Part shown: positions 8,806 through 18,645 of the stretch, piece by piece
Layout: every line of letters starts with the position of its first letter
How positions within the stretch are numbered: position 1 is the stretch's first letter
NCBI RefSeq assembly: GCF_023155095.1
Contig: NZ_JAKNDA010000001.1
Span: 558,001-622,000, forward strand
Length of the DNA: 64,000 bases
Reading direction: 5' to 3'
DNA from: Idiomarina aminovorans
GTDB lineage: Bacteria > Pseudomonadota > Gammaproteobacteria > Enterobacterales > Alteromonadaceae
The notes under the pieces: model-generated
Told to the model about the DNA's origin: nothing
The model's database searches: none
Seen by the model: only the letters and a program-made list of their open reading frames with translations
Translations under genes and position numbers: made by a program

Positions 8806-9819
8806 TTATGGCGGAGTTAATTCGCCACGTAAATTCTTCTGTAACAACTTTTGCATTTTGTTTTTATCTAAGTCTTGAGATAACAGATAGTGCAGCTTTG
8901 TAAGAGCCGCTTCTATGGTCATGTCAGAGCCTGAAACTATGCCTATTTCAGCCAGAGCATTGCCGGTTGCGTAACCGTCCATGTTGACTCGACCACGGAA
9001 GCATTGGGTGCAGTTAACAATCGTAATACCCTGCTCAACGCCTGTTTTTAAACTTGCTAATAAGGTTTCATTTTGTGGCGCATTACCGACGCCATAACTT
9101 TGCAGAATCATGGCTTTAACGGGTTGCTGTAACTGATTTTGTATAATTTCAGCGGAAATGCCCGGATAAAGCATGACAACTCCGATAGGCTGAGGCGTCA
9201 TCTCAACAACTTTTAATGAGTGAGTTAAGGGTTCCGATAACTGTCCTGCATTTAATTGAATTTTAATTCCAGCTTCAAGTAACGATGGATAATTCGGTGA
9301 GGCAAAAGCATTGAAGCCGTTAGCGTCGGCTTTGGTGGAGCGATTTCCCCGGTAAAGCGTATTGTTAAAAAACAAACCAACTTCTGGAATAGGGTAGTTG
9401 GCGGCAACATATAACGAATTTAATAAATTGGTTTGACCGTCGGAACGTAAAGCAGCCAAGGGTATTTGAGAGCCGGTAACAATGACTGGTTTACTTAAGC
9501 TTTGCAGCATGAACGATAATGCAGAGGCCGTGTATGCCATAGTGTCAGTACCGTGCAAAATAACAAACCCGTCATAATCCGCGTAATTTTCTTCAATATC
9601 ACGGGCAATAGTCACCCAGTCAGAAGGTGTCATATTGGAAGAATCCATTAATGGACAGTATTCATTAATAGTAAATTCAGGCATTTCGTCGCGGAAAAAC
9701 TCGGGCATATTCTGAACGCATGAGCTCAGGTGTCCGGCGACCGGAACATAACCCTGAGCTGATTTTTCCATACCTATTGTGCCGCCTGTGTAGGCGACAT
9801 AAATTTTTTTACGAGGCAA
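8806..9819 (-). CDS. ansA: L-asparaginase I (TTG start)
   Basis: Cytoplasmic type I asparaginase hydrolysing asparagine to aspartate and ammonia. The 337-residue protein has both threonine motifs, YTGGTIGM (T14) and HGTDTMAYTASAL (T91), plus the lysine in GNRSTKADANGFNAF. The start is TTG at 9819: AGGAGT (complement of 9825-9830) is spaced correctly, the protein start MPRKKIYVAYTGG fits the family, and no upstream ATG fits. It is downstream of sppA with a hairpin between them; the same neighbour pair occurs in E. coli (sppA-ansA). Confidence 0.95.
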   Translation of the reverse strand: MPRKKIYVAYTGGTIGMEKSAQGYVPVAGHLSSCVQNMPEFFRDEMPEFTINEYCPLMDSSNMTPSDWVTIARDIEENYADYDGFVILHGTDTMAYTASALSFMLQSLSKPVIVTGSQIPLAALRSDGQTNLLNSLYVAANYPIPEVGLFFNNTLYRGNRSTKADANGFNAFASPNYPSLLEAGIKIQLNAGQLSEPLTHSLKVVEMTPQPIGVVMLYPGISAEIIQNQLQQPVKAMILQSYGVGNAPQNETLLASLKTGVEQGITIVNCTQCFRGRVNMDGYATGNALAEIGIVSGSDMTIEAALTKLHYLLSQDLDKNKMQKLLQKNLRGELTPP

Positions 9820-9843
9820 AGTTCACTCCTGTGCTCTGCGAAA

Positions 9844-9869
9844 CAACCGCGATAATTCTATCGCGGTTG
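9844..9869 (-). terminator. Strong hairpin between sppA and ansA
   Basis: A perfect 11-bp stem (9844-9854 with 9859-9869) and a 4-base loop. The sppA stop codon (complement of 9858-9860) lies in the loop and stem. The sequence after it on the minus strand is only moderately T-rich, so it may act as an attenuator or 3'-end protector that lowers ansA expression. Confidence 0.6.
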
Positions 9870-11711
9870 GGGGCAGAGTGCACAGTAAGAGTAAACATTT
9901 TTAGGGTCATCAAAGTTTTGTAAAACCGCCGTTTCAGATTTCACTTTATTCAGCGTGCCCATTAACCAATGTTGACTGTTAATACTGGGGCTGGGGAGAA
10001 ATTCTGATGTGCTGTTAAACAAGCTGGCAAAAAACTGTTCTTTTGATGAAAGTTCTTGCTTAACAATATTTACGTCATACTCTTCCAGGGCTGCGAGTTC
10101 AGCAGCAAGAGTCACTGACTCATCAAAGTTACCGAGTTTATCAACTAAACCTAATTCCATAGCTTGCTTGCCGGTCCAGATACGACCTTGTGCAATTTCA
10201 TGAACGTCTTCACGAGCCATGTTGCGACCGTTACTGACAATACTAAGGAAGTTCTCGTAAGTGCTTTCTACTGAGCGCTGTATGAGTGTTTTTTGGTAAT
10301 CAGTCATTTCTTCCAGTGGATTTAAACTGGATATCTCAGTGGTACTAACGGTATCACTGTGAATACCAATCGCGGCAAAACTGTCTTCTAAGGTCATTAA
10401 TAAACCAAAGACACCAATAGAACCGGTAATCGTTGTTGGCGCAGCGACGATTTTATCTGCGTCAGCGGCTATCCAGTAACCACCAGATGCTGCAACCGTA
10501 CTCATGGAAGCAACAACAGGAATGCCGGCTTCTTTTGCCTGTAGTACTTCTTGTCGAATAATTTCAGACGCAAATGCACTACCACCAGGGCTATCGATGC
10601 GAAGAATAATCGCTTTAGTCTGCTCGTTATTGCGTGCTTCGCGAATCAATTTTGCAGTGCTGTCGCCGCCAATCATTCCAGCCTTTTGTGAGCCATTTAC
10701 AATTTGTCCCCGGGCAACAATAACAGCAACCTGATCACTATCTTTTGGTTTTAGATTATCCGGAACAGTAGCTTCAGAAGCCAGGTAATTATCAAAGGTA
10801 ATCTGGCGGAACGTATCCGCTTCTTTATCATGTCCGGCTAAATTAATGAGTTCATTACGAACTTCTGTACGAGTACGCAATGCGTCAACCAGGTTAGTTT
10901 CTAACGCCATTTTTGCCATATCACCATCGGCATTATTAAAGGCTGACATGTAGTCATTAATTTTACCGCTGGTCACTAACGGATTAATATTACGGGCAGC
11001 AGTCACGTCTGCGTGGAAATTTTTCCATAAGGCCGAATATAGAAACTCATTTGCCTCACGTGCTTCTTCCGACATATCATTACGAATAAAAGGCTCAACC
11101 GCTGCTTTGAACTTGCCCACCTTAAAAACATTTGGCTGTACTTTTAACTTATCCAGCAATTCTTTGAAGTAGACTTGGGTGTAATCAAGCCCCTCAAAAA
11201 CGACCGTACCCATTGGGTTCAAGTACAGCTGATCGGCATGCGCTGCAAGGTAGTATTGATGCTGGAGGTAATAGTCCGCGTTGCTTATAATGGGTTTACC
11301 GGATGTACGGAAATCATCCAGAGCATCGGCCACTACACCGAGCTTATTCAGACCGCTGGGATAAAGTTTTTGTAAATCCAGATACAAAGCTCCAATACGC
11401 TCATCGGTTTTTGCTTTTTCTATCGCATCAACAACATCAGACAAAAGGACTTCAGGGATATTGTCACCATTTCCCAGAGCTTCGCTGAGGAATTTATCGA
11501 AAGGATCAATCCACGTTTTCTCTTCTACTAATATCCCGTTTGGATTAAGAACCAAAATTCCATTTTCCGGCACTTCAATAGGGTCATCACCTTTTATCAT
11601 GCTAGCAATGAATACCGCTAAAATAATGAAGAACACAAGATTCAAAATGAACCGGCGAGTACCGTTGATTATTTTCCATAAATAACTGAAGATTGATCCG
11701 ACTGAACGCAT
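9858..11711 (-). CDS. sppA: Signal peptide peptidase SppA (67 kDa type)
   Basis: Inner-membrane serine protease that degrades cleaved signal peptides. The 617 residues match the long, duplicated form of E. coli. There is one N-terminal membrane segment (about 20-38), the catalytic lysine at about K202 in FKAAVEPFIR, and the catalytic serine S409 in STVAASGGYW, the same number as in E. coli. RIDSPGGSAFASE precedes the serine. It diverges from the nitroreductase gene across 109 bases. Confidence 0.95.
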   Translation of the reverse strand: MRSVGSIFSYLWKIINGTRRFILNLVFFIILAVFIASMIKGDDPIEVPENGILVLNPNGILVEEKTWIDPFDKFLSEALGNGDNIPEVLLSDVVDAIEKAKTDERIGALYLDLQKLYPSGLNKLGVVADALDDFRTSGKPIISNADYYLQHQYYLAAHADQLYLNPMGTVVFEGLDYTQVYFKELLDKLKVQPNVFKVGKFKAAVEPFIRNDMSEEAREANEFLYSALWKNFHADVTAARNINPLVTSGKINDYMSAFNNADGDMAKMALETNLVDALRTRTEVRNELINLAGHDKEADTFRQITFDNYLASEATVPDNLKPKDSDQVAVIVARGQIVNGSQKAGMIGGDSTAKLIREARNNEQTKAIILRIDSPGGSAFASEIIRQEVLQAKEAGIPVVASMSTVAASGGYWIAADADKIVAAPTTITGSIGVFGLLMTLEDSFAAIGIHSDTVSTTEISSLNPLEEMTDYQKTLIQRSVESTYENFLSIVSNGRNMAREDVHEIAQGRIWTGKQAMELGLVDKLGNFDESVTLAAELAALEEYDVNIVKQELSSKEQFFASLFNSTSEFLPSPSINSQHWLMGTLNKVKSETAVLQNFDDPKNVYSYCALCPQPR

Positions 11712-11820
11712 AGTTACACTCTCATCTAGTAATTTTAATTAGCCTTAGCATATCGAATGTTTAAGCTGCAAACCAGCCAGAGAATGTAACGAAGCATTAC
11801 ACACTGAATAGGGTTGATGT

Positions 11821-12387
11821 ATGAATGCCGAAGAATTACTGACGACTCGCTCGTCTATGCCTCGTTTGAATGAACCTGGCCCAACTGTAGAACAATTAAA
11901 ATTAATTCAGGCCGCTGCCGTGCGGGCTCCCGATCACATGGGGTTAACGCCTTATCAGTTTATTCAGTTTCAGGGAAAAGAAAGACAGATTTTGGCGGAT
12001 ATTTACCAGCAGGCGGCGCGTCTGAATGACTTTTCTGAAACGGTAATAGAACAAGCAGGGCAGTTACCCTTTCGTGCGCCTTTAATTATAATTTCTTGCT
12101 TACGTTTGCGGGAACATTCAAAGGTTCCGAGAGATGAGCAACTCTGTACCGTTGCCTGCGCGACTCATGGTATGCAGCAAGCTGCTTTTGCACAGGGTAT
12201 TGGCGCCATTTGGCGTACGGGATGGATGGCTGAAAATGACTTCATAAAGGAACAGCTGGGACTATCGGTAGACGATGCTATTGTCGGTTTTCTGTACGTA
12301 GGGACTCCGGCTGTCCCTACGCCGATAAAACCTCAAAAAGACCCATCGCCGTTCTTTATGAACGGCAATCAACTGGTGCTGGATTAA
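11821..12387 (+). CDS. Nitroreductase family protein, YdjA type
   Basis: Flavin-dependent NAD(P)H oxidoreductase of the nitroreductase fold, 188 residues, resembling E. coli YdjA. Shared blocks are [35 protein letters not shown] and [10 protein letters not shown]. YdjA-type proteins lack part of the FMN-binding surface of the larger enzymes and their natural substrate is unsettled. The stop overlaps the convergent asnS stop by four bases, so each transcript must end inside the other gene. Upstream is the divergent sppA. Confidence 0.9.
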   Translation: MNAEELLTTRSSMPRLNEPGPTVEQLKLIQAAAVRAPDHMGLTPYQFIQFQGKERQILADIYQQAARLNDFSETVIEQAGQLPFRAPLIIISCLRLREHSKVPRDEQLCTVACATHGMQQAAFAQGIGAIWRTGWMAENDFIKEQLGLSVDDAIVGFLYVGTPAVPTPIKPQKDPSPFFMNGNQLVLD

Positions 12388-13784
12388 AATTCAGCACTTT
12401 TCGGAGCGCGTGGGAATGGAATCACGTCACGAATATTTTGTACGCCAGTAACATAAGCAACCAAACGTTCAAAACCTAAGCCAAAACCGGCGTGAGGGAC
12501 TGTGCCATACCGGCGTAAGTCACGGTAGAAACCGTATTCTTCTTTTGGCAGATCCATCTCCTCAATACGTTGGTCAAGAATGTCTAAACGTTCTTCACGC
12601 GCTGAACCACCAATTATTTCACCAATCCCCGGGGCAAGAACGTCCATTGCTGCAACAGTTTTGCCGTCTTCGTTCTGACGCATATAAAAAGCTTTAATAT
12701 CACGCGGGTAGTTTTTCAGAATAATGGGCGCGCCCACGTGCTCTTCGGCTAAGTAACGCTCGTGCTCAGATTGTAAATCAACACCCCATTCAACCGGATA
12801 TTCAAACTTCTTGTCGCAGTTTTTCAGTATTTCAATCGCGTCGGTGTAATCCATATGCACGAAGTCGTTATTGACAATTGCTTCTAGCCGTTTAATTGCT
12901 TCAGAGTTAATACGCTGCTCGAAAAAAGCCATATCGTCCGGGCGTTCTTCAAGTATCGCTTTAAACACATATTTCAGCATGGCTTCGGCTAAGCCTGCAA
13001 CGTCATCTAACGAGGCAAACGCCAGCTCAGGCTCAACCATCCAGAACTCAGACAAATGGCGACTGGTATTCGAATTTTCAGCCCGGAAAGTCGGACCAAA
13101 CGTATAAACTTTCGATAATGAGCATGCGTAGGATTCAACGTTCAGTTGACCAGAAACCGTTAAAAACGCCTCTTTGCCAAAAAAGTCTTCTGAATAGTCG
13201 ACTTCGCCTTTATCGGTTTTTGGAATGTTCAGCATGTCTAATGTTGAAACGCGGAACATTTCACCGGCGCCTTCGCAGTCCGAGGTGGTAATAATAGGGG
13301 TGCTGACCCACAAATAGCCCTGTTCATGGAAGAAGCGGTGTATTGCCTGAGACAAGGCATTACGAACTCGCATCACCGCGCCGGTAATGTTAGTACGAGG
13401 GCGCAAGTGTGCATATTCTCGTAAATACTCCATGCTATGGCGCTTCGGAGCCATCGGGTAAGTGTCCGGATCTTCCACCCAGCCATAGACGTGTACTTTA
13501 GTTGCCTGCAGCTCAAACGACTGCCCTTTACCTTTTGAGGGAACAACGACACCGGTAATTGCAACGGAGCAACCGGTAGTCAGCTTCTGAACTTCATTAC
13601 TGTAATTGGGAAGTTCTGCCGGAACCACTGCCTGAATGGCATCAAAGCATGAGCCATCGTGCAGGTTAATGAAGGAAATACCGGCTTTTGAGTCACGGCG
13701 CGTGCGCACCCAGCCCCGGACTGTTACGGTTTCATCGACAGCGACTTTTCCTGCCAGAACATCCACTACAGAAGCATACGACAT
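12384..13784 (-). CDS. asnS: Asparaginyl-tRNA synthetase
   Basis: Class IIb synthetase charging tRNA-Asn. The 466 residues begin with an OB-fold anticodon-binding domain (about 17-105). Motif 2 follows ([21 protein letters not shown] region), then motif 3 near the C-terminus ([15 protein letters not shown]). The length equals the E. coli enzyme. It converges with the YdjA-type gene and diverges from the small membrane protein gene at 13891. Confidence 0.96.
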   Translation of the reverse strand: MSYASVVDVLAGKVAVDETVTVRGWVRTRRDSKAGISFINLHDGSCFDAIQAVVPAELPNYSNEVQKLTTGCSVAITGVVVPSKGKGQSFELQATKVHVYGWVEDPDTYPMAPKRHSMEYLREYAHLRPRTNITGAVMRVRNALSQAIHRFFHEQGYLWVSTPIITTSDCEGAGEMFRVSTLDMLNIPKTDKGEVDYSEDFFGKEAFLTVSGQLNVESYACSLSKVYTFGPTFRAENSNTSRHLSEFWMVEPELAFASLDDVAGLAEAMLKYVFKAILEERPDDMAFFEQRINSEAIKRLEAIVNNDFVHMDYTDAIEILKNCDKKFEYPVEWGVDLQSEHERYLAEEHVGAPIILKNYPRDIKAFYMRQNEDGKTVAAMDVLAPGIGEIIGGSAREERLDILDQRIEEMDLPKEEYGFYRDLRRYGTVPHAGFGLGFERLVAYVTGVQNIRDVIPFPRAPKSAEF

Positions 13785-13890
13785 GAGTTGGTTTTCTCCG
13801 AAATTACACTATTTTGGTATAGAAAGGTTGCTATGTTACCTCGGTTTGGCGCAGACTCAAGTATAACCCCTGATAACAGAGAGAAAAATT

Positions 13891-14250
13891 ATGAAAAGGG
13901 GATCTTTAGATGATTTAAAGAGAGTCCCGTTCTGGTCTCGCGTGCTGGGATGGTTGTCTATTTTTGGCTGGTTGATTTTTGTCGTTGCAGCCGTAGTTTT
14001 CAATTACGCCAAACCCGAGCGTAATAACATTTTAACCGAGATTTTCGGAATATCCGTTCGTGACTATTGGCACATTACGCTCGGTGATTTATTTTTTATT
14101 CTTTTGTTAATTGGACTGTTTGTCAGCTTAACCAGTCTGGTTATTAATTACGTTCTTTTCCGACAGCATAAGCAGCATATGTGGCTTAACACCCTTATTC
14201 TGATTATGAGCTGTTTAGGGGGGCTGACTATTTATTTCTTCGGTTATTAG
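13891..14250 (+). CDS. Small inner-membrane protein, unknown
   Basis: Unrecognised 119-residue protein with three predicted membrane segments (about 18-40, 66-90 and 97-117). The N-terminus is positively charged and there is a basic loop (FRQHKQHMW) between the last two helices. GAGAG precedes the ATG. Its TAG stop is the left end of a perfect 22-bp inverted repeat shared with the convergent bioA gene. No function can be assigned. Confidence 0.75.
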   Translation: MKRGSLDDLKRVPFWSRVLGWLSIFGWLIFVVAAVVFNYAKPERNNILTEIFGISVRDYWHITLGDLFFILLLIGLFVSLTSLVINYVLFRQHKQHMWLNTLILIMSCLGGLTIYFFGY

Positions 14251-14301
14251 GGCGTGTTGATCTTTGCTGCAAAAGCAATCAGCAAAGATCAACACGCCCT
14301 A
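14248..14301. repeat. Perfect 22-bp inverted repeat carrying both convergent stop codons
   Basis: Bases 14248-14269 are the exact reverse complement of 14280-14301, with a 10-base centre. The outer TAG of each arm is the stop codon of a gene: the membrane protein gene on the plus strand and bioA on the minus strand. The structure ends in TA on both sides and lacks a T-run. It would form a very stable hairpin in both transcripts and could end or protect them. The outline (TA ends, long perfect arms) also resembles a minimal palindromic insertion of IS630/Tc1-like origin, which is inference. Confidence 0.85.
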
Positions 14302-15594
14302 GCTAAGCAGTTTTTCGACACTTTCTATGTAGTCTTTCATTGCATGCGTTAAACGGCTCAGTTCGTCTTTAGTAATCACATACGGCGGCATAATATAAAG
14401 CAGGCGGCCAAATGGTCGTATCCATGCGCCCAGTTCAATAAAGCGCTTTTGGGCTGAGCCAACATTAATTGGTTGCTGCATTTCCAGTACTCCGATAGCT
14501 CCCAAAACGCGTGCGTGTTTAACGGACTTATAGTTTCCGAGTGGCAGCAACTCTTTCTCTAATTGTGCCTCTATTCCGGTAACTTGTTGCTGCCAGTTAT
14601 TCTCAGCAATAATGGCGAGAGACTCAGCAGCAACCGCGCAGGCTAAAGGATTTCCCATAAAAGTGGGGCCATGCATCAAGGCGCCGCCACCAGGGCCCTG
14701 GCCAATTGTTTCTGCTACCTTCTTAGTGGTTAGCGTCGCTGCTAACGTCATGTAACCGCCGGTAAGAGCTTTACCTACGCATAGGATATCCGGAGTAATA
14801 TCTGCGTGCTCACAAGCGAATAGCTTGCCGGTTCGGCCAAAGCCGGTCGCAATTTCGTCTGCTATTAATAAAACGTCGTAATCGTTACAAAGCTTACGTA
14901 TTAGCTTCAGATACTCAGGATGATAAAACCGCATACCGCCGGCACCTTGAACGATGGGTTCAAGAATAACCGCCGCTAACTCAGTATGGAATTGCTCAAA
15001 CCATAACTTAAGCTGTTGGCCGGCGTCCTCTGTCCATTCGTCGTCAGGAGTTAATGTCGGCGCGTCAGCAAAAATTTGCGTATTAATGGCCTTATTAAAT
15101 AAGTGGTGCATACCGTTTACAGGGTCGCAAACCGACATCGCTTTAAAGGTATCACCGTGGTACCCGCCTTTTATCGTCAACAAACGATGTTTTTCCGGAC
15201 GTTCTTGAGCTAACCAGAACTGTAATGCCATTTTAATGGCCACTTCTACACTGACCGAACCTGAATCAGCAATGAATACGCGCTCCAGCGCAGCAGGCGT
15301 CAAATCAATCAGGCGTTTTGCAAGATCAATTGCCGGTTGATGGGTTATCCCACCAAACATGACATGACTCATTTTGTCGATTTGATTGTGCGCTGCGGCA
15401 TCTAAACGGGAGTTACGGTATCCGTGAATGACGGCCCACCAGGAAGACATCCCGTCAACAACCTGCTCTCCGTTTTCAAGCGTGAGCGTGCAACCTTTTG
15501 CCGACTCTACTTTATAAGCGGGTAATGGATTCAACATAGAAGTGTAGGGGTGCCAAATATGCTGGCGGTCAAATTCACTGTCGCTTATGGTCAT
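14299..15594 (-). CDS. bioA: Adenosylmethionine-8-amino-7-oxononanoate aminotransferase
   Basis: PLP aminotransferase converting KAPA to DAPA with S-adenosylmethionine as amino donor in biotin synthesis. In the 431 residues are the N-terminal WHPYTSM motif, SSWWAVIHGY, DEIATGFGRTG and the PLP lysine at about K275 in CVGKALTGGYMT. It diverges from bioB across 89 bases, as in E. coli, with a candidate BirA operator in the gap. The stop codon is part of the inverted repeat at 14248-14301. Confidence 0.96.
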   Translation of the reverse strand: MTISDSEFDRQHIWHPYTSMLNPLPAYKVESAKGCTLTLENGEQVVDGMSSWWAVIHGYRNSRLDAAAHNQIDKMSHVMFGGITHQPAIDLAKRLIDLTPAALERVFIADSGSVSVEVAIKMALQFWLAQERPEKHRLLTIKGGYHGDTFKAMSVCDPVNGMHHLFNKAINTQIFADAPTLTPDDEWTEDAGQQLKLWFEQFHTELAAVILEPIVQGAGGMRFYHPEYLKLIRKLCNDYDVLLIADEIATGFGRTGKLFACEHADITPDILCVGKALTGGYMTLAATLTTKKVAETIGQGPGGGALMHGPTFMGNPLACAVAAESLAIIAENNWQQQVTGIEAQLEKELLPLGNYKSVKHARVLGAIGVLEMQQPINVGSAQKRFIELGAWIRPFGRLLYIMPPYVITKDELSRLTHAMKDYIESVEKLLS

Positions 15595-15605
15595 AAATTA
15601 ATCTA

Positions 15606-15638
15606 TTGTAAAGTATAGAATGCAAAGTCTGTTGACAG
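15606..15638. promoter_or_regulatory. Candidate BirA (bio) operator between bioA and bioB
   Basis: Half-sites TTGTAAAGT (15606-15614) and TGTTGACAG (15630-15638) are separated by 15 bases. They resemble the E. coli bioO halves TTGTAAACC and GGTTTACAA, with a similar gap. Position between divergent bioA and bioBFCD is where the biotin-bound repressor BirA would control both directions. The match is imperfect, especially in the second half. Confidence 0.55.
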
Positions 15639-15695
15639 TGTATCGAGCTGAATTATTCTAGTCGACCATAATTTACCAAGTATATGAGATTTACC

Positions 15696-16733
15696 ATGTC
15701 ACAAGTTCGCAATGACTGGACCACTAAAGAGGTTCAGGAGCTGTTACAAAAGCCATTAAATGATTTAGTGTTCGAAGCACAAACGGTGCATCGTCAGCAC
15801 TTTAACCCGAACGAAGTTCAAATCAGTACTTTGTTATCGATAAAAACTGGCGCCTGCCCTGAAGATTGCAAATATTGTCCACAAAGCGCGCATTATCATA
15901 CCGGGCTTGATCGCGAGCGTTTAATGGCAGTAGAAAGTGTACTGGCAGAAGCTCAGGCCGCTAAAGAAAAGGGCGCTAGCCGTTTTTGTATGGGCGCGGC
16001 ATGGCGTAACCCGAAAGATCGCGATATGCCTTACGTTATCGAAATGATACAAGGGGTTAAAGCATTAGGCCTGGAAAGCTGTATGACGCTTGGTATGCTG
16101 AGTAATGAACAGGCGAAAATGCTGCAGCAGGCCGGGCTTGATTATTACAACCATAACCTGGATACCTCGCCGGAATTTTACGGGGATGTTATTTCTACCC
16201 GAACTTATCAGGATCGCCTTAATACGTTGAGTAATGTTCGTGATGCCGGTATGAAAGTTTGTGCGGGTGGCATTGTCGGTATGGGAGAGAGTGTGACTGA
16301 TCGCGCTTCTTTATTAGTGCAATTGGCGAACTTGCCGAAACATCCGGAAAGTGTGCCAATTAATATGTTGGTAAAAGTAGAAGGAACGCCTTTTGCTAAG
16401 ATAGAAGACATGGACAATTTTGAGTTTGTAAGAACGGTCGCCGTTGCCCGCATTTTGATGCCGGCTTCACATGTGCGTTTGTCGGCCGGTCGTGAAGACA
16501 TGAACGATGAAATGCAGGCGTTATGCTTTTTAGCCGGCGCAAATTCAATTTTCTATGGTGAGAAGCTACTGACCACGGCAAACCCCGGAGCCGATGCAGA
16601 TCTGCGTCTGTTTGAACGTCTTGGAATAACGCCTGAACAGCTTGACGGCTATGATGACGAGGTTCACACCGCAGTGATAGAAGACGCCATCCGGGAACGA
16701 GAAAATCCTGTACGATATTACGACGCCTCTTAA
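15696..16733 (+). CDS. bioB: Biotin synthase
   Basis: Radical SAM enzyme inserting sulphur into dethiobiotin. From the ATG at 15696 the protein is 345 residues, with the cluster cysteines C54, C58 and C61 in CPEDCKYC and the family blocks [20 protein letters not shown] and GGIVGMGES. An in-frame ATG at 15684 adds MRFT. I prefer 15696 because TGAGAT lies ahead of it and the start then matches the family, but neither has a strong ribosome binding site. First gene of bioBFCD; it overlaps bioF as TAATG. Confidence 0.95.
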   Translation: MSQVRNDWTTKEVQELLQKPLNDLVFEAQTVHRQHFNPNEVQISTLLSIKTGACPEDCKYCPQSAHYHTGLDRERLMAVESVLAEAQAAKEKGASRFCMGAAWRNPKDRDMPYVIEMIQGVKALGLESCMTLGMLSNEQAKMLQQAGLDYYNHNLDTSPEFYGDVISTRTYQDRLNTLSNVRDAGMKVCAGGIVGMGESVTDRASLLVQLANLPKHPESVPINMLVKVEGTPFAKIEDMDNFEFVRTVAVARILMPASHVRLSAGREDMNDEMQALCFLAGANSIFYGEKLLTTANPGADADLRLFERLGITPEQLDGYDDEVHTAVIEDAIRERENPVRYYDAS

Positions 16734-17860
16734 TGGAGCAAACGGTGCCGGGATACCTGTGTCGACTGAAAGACCGAAAGGAGTCTTCACTTTTTCGTGT
16801 GCGAAAAGTTCGTAGCATGGGGGCTAACTGGGCGCTTAATTTTAGCACCAACGATTACCTTGGCTTAAGCCAGCACTCAAAGATAAAACAAGCTTTTAAG
16901 CAGGCTATCAATATCTGGGGTGTGGGCAGCACAGGCTCGCCTCTGCTCAGCGGTTACAGTGCGGTTCATCAGGAGCTTGAAGAACTGCTCGCAGACTGGT
17001 TAGGAAAACCCAGAGCTTTGCTGTTTACTTCTGGTTTTGCTGCTAACCACGGTGTCCTGACAACTTTGCCAGGTAAGCAGGAAAAGCTGTTCGCAGATAA
17101 GCTGGTTCACGCCTCGATAATTGACGGTATGCAACACAGTGAAAAGCGCTTTAAGCGGTACCTGCACAACCAGCCGGAGCCTATGGTTTGTCAAGCTCAG
17201 CCGGGCGACTGGCTGATTACTGAAGGCGTTTTCAGCATGGACGGTGACAGCTGTGACTTAGGTCAGTTGATCGCTTTAAAACGACAGCAGGGCATCAATA
17301 TTATGCTTGATGATGCGCACGGGCTGGGCGCGTATGGTGTTGAAGGAAGAGGGACATTAACTGTCGATTCGGCAGTTGCCGACATTATTACGGGGACTTT
17401 TGGCAAAGCTTTAGGAGTTGGTGGGGCATTTGCCTGTGGTGGTGATGATGAGATTGAAAGTTTGATTCAATTTTGTCGCGACTATATTTATTCAACATCA
17501 ATGCCGCCGGCTCAGGCTGCGGCGATAAAAGCCGCAATAGAGATTGTGCGCAGTGCAGAGGGTGATGAGCGTCGGGCCCGGCTGTGCGCCAGAATTCAGT
17601 ATTTCCGTGAGCAAATGAAGCATCGTAATTTAAAAACCATAGATTCAAATACAGCGATACAAACTTGGTTATTTGATTCAGATGATGCCGCGCTGAAAAT
17701 GTCAACGCAATTACAGGCGAACGGTTACTTATGCAGTGTCATTCGCCCTCCGACAGTGCCGGTGGGCAGCTCCCGTATCCGCTTTAGTTTAACCTCAGAA
17801 ATGTCGCTGGCCACCCTTGAAAATTTTTGGCAGGTGGTGGACAGGGTTAACGAGAATTAA
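16733..17860 (+). CDS. bioF: 8-amino-7-oxononanoate synthase
   Basis: PLP-dependent condensation of pimeloyl-ACP and alanine to KAPA. The 375-residue protein has NFSTNDYLGLSQH, GSTGSPLLSGY, DDAHGLGAYG and the PLP lysine in GTFGKALGVGGA. It overlaps bioB upstream and bioC downstream by one base each, showing tight coupling in the operon. Confidence 0.95.
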   Translation: MEQTVPGYLCRLKDRKESSLFRVRKVRSMGANWALNFSTNDYLGLSQHSKIKQAFKQAINIWGVGSTGSPLLSGYSAVHQELEELLADWLGKPRALLFTSGFAANHGVLTTLPGKQEKLFADKLVHASIIDGMQHSEKRFKRYLHNQPEPMVCQAQPGDWLITEGVFSMDGDSCDLGQLIALKRQQGINIMLDDAHGLGAYGVEGRGTLTVDSAVADIITGTFGKALGVGGAFACGGDDEIESLIQFCRDYIYSTSMPPAQAAAIKAAIEIVRSAEGDERRARLCARIQYFREQMKHRNLKTIDSNTAIQTWLFDSDDAALKMSTQLQANGYLCSVIRPPTVPVGSSRIRFSLTSEMSLATLENFWQVVDRVNEN

Positions 17861-18627
17861 TGAAACCGATGAACTTTCAGCAGGCCGTTGCCCGGCAATT
17901 CAATAAAGCCGCAAAAAACTATCGTCAACACGCGGATATTCAACGTCTGACTGCTAACACGCTATTGGATCTTGGTCCGGGCGAAGCGACCCGTGTGCTG
18001 GATATAGGTTGTGGCCCTGCATCGACAACCGCGCATTTATTGCCGCGGGCAAAACACTACATGGGTATTGATATTGCCCCGGCGATGCTGACAAGAGCAA
18101 TGAACGAATACCCGGAGCAGGCATGGCTTAATGGTGAATGGGAATCTCTGCCTGTTGCTGATCAATCAATTGACTGGCTTTTCGCTAACTTGTCAATGCA
18201 ATGGGTTGATAATTTAACAAAGGCGATGAGTGAAGCTTACCGTGTTATAAAGCCAGGTGGTGTTGTAACCGTTAATACGGTTGTCGAGGGGACCTTTAAC
18301 TCATTTATTAAAAGCTGGAATACAGTCGATGATTTACAGCATACACAGACCTTTTATTCGGCCGAAAGGGTGCAACGCGAAGTGGGTTCGTTTAACTGGC
18401 ATTCTACTGAGGTTAAACTGGAAAACCATACTCAGTATTTTGCCAATACGCTTGAACTTATAGGAAGTATTAAGGGCGTTGGTGCTAACTATGTGAGGCG
18501 AACCGATAATGCCGGTTTGATGACCCGAAATCGGCTACATCAGTTAGAAAATGCTTTTGAGAGCTACCGTGCACCACGGGGACTGCCGCTTGAATGGTCG
18601 GTTCTTAATTTTAAATTAATTAAGTAA
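17860..18627 (+). CDS. bioC: Malonyl-ACP O-methyltransferase
   Basis: Methylates malonyl-ACP with SAM so that fatty-acid synthesis can build the pimelate chain. The 255 residues hold the SAM-binding motif VLDIGCGPASTT (about 46-57), the class I methyltransferase core and the LFANLSMQWVD segment typical of BioC. A second ATG at codon 4 is possible. A bioH esterase, its usual partner, is not in the window. Confidence 0.9.
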   Translation: MKPMNFQQAVARQFNKAAKNYRQHADIQRLTANTLLDLGPGEATRVLDIGCGPASTTAHLLPRAKHYMGIDIAPAMLTRAMNEYPEQAWLNGEWESLPVADQSIDWLFANLSMQWVDNLTKAMSEAYRVIKPGGVVTVNTVVEGTFNSFIKSWNTVDDLQHTQTFYSAERVQREVGSFNWHSTEVKLENHTQYFANTLELIGSIKGVGANYVRRTDNAGLMTRNRLHQLENAFESYRAPRGLPLEWSVLNFKLIK

Positions 18628-18645
18628 GATTGATATTAGGTTAAC

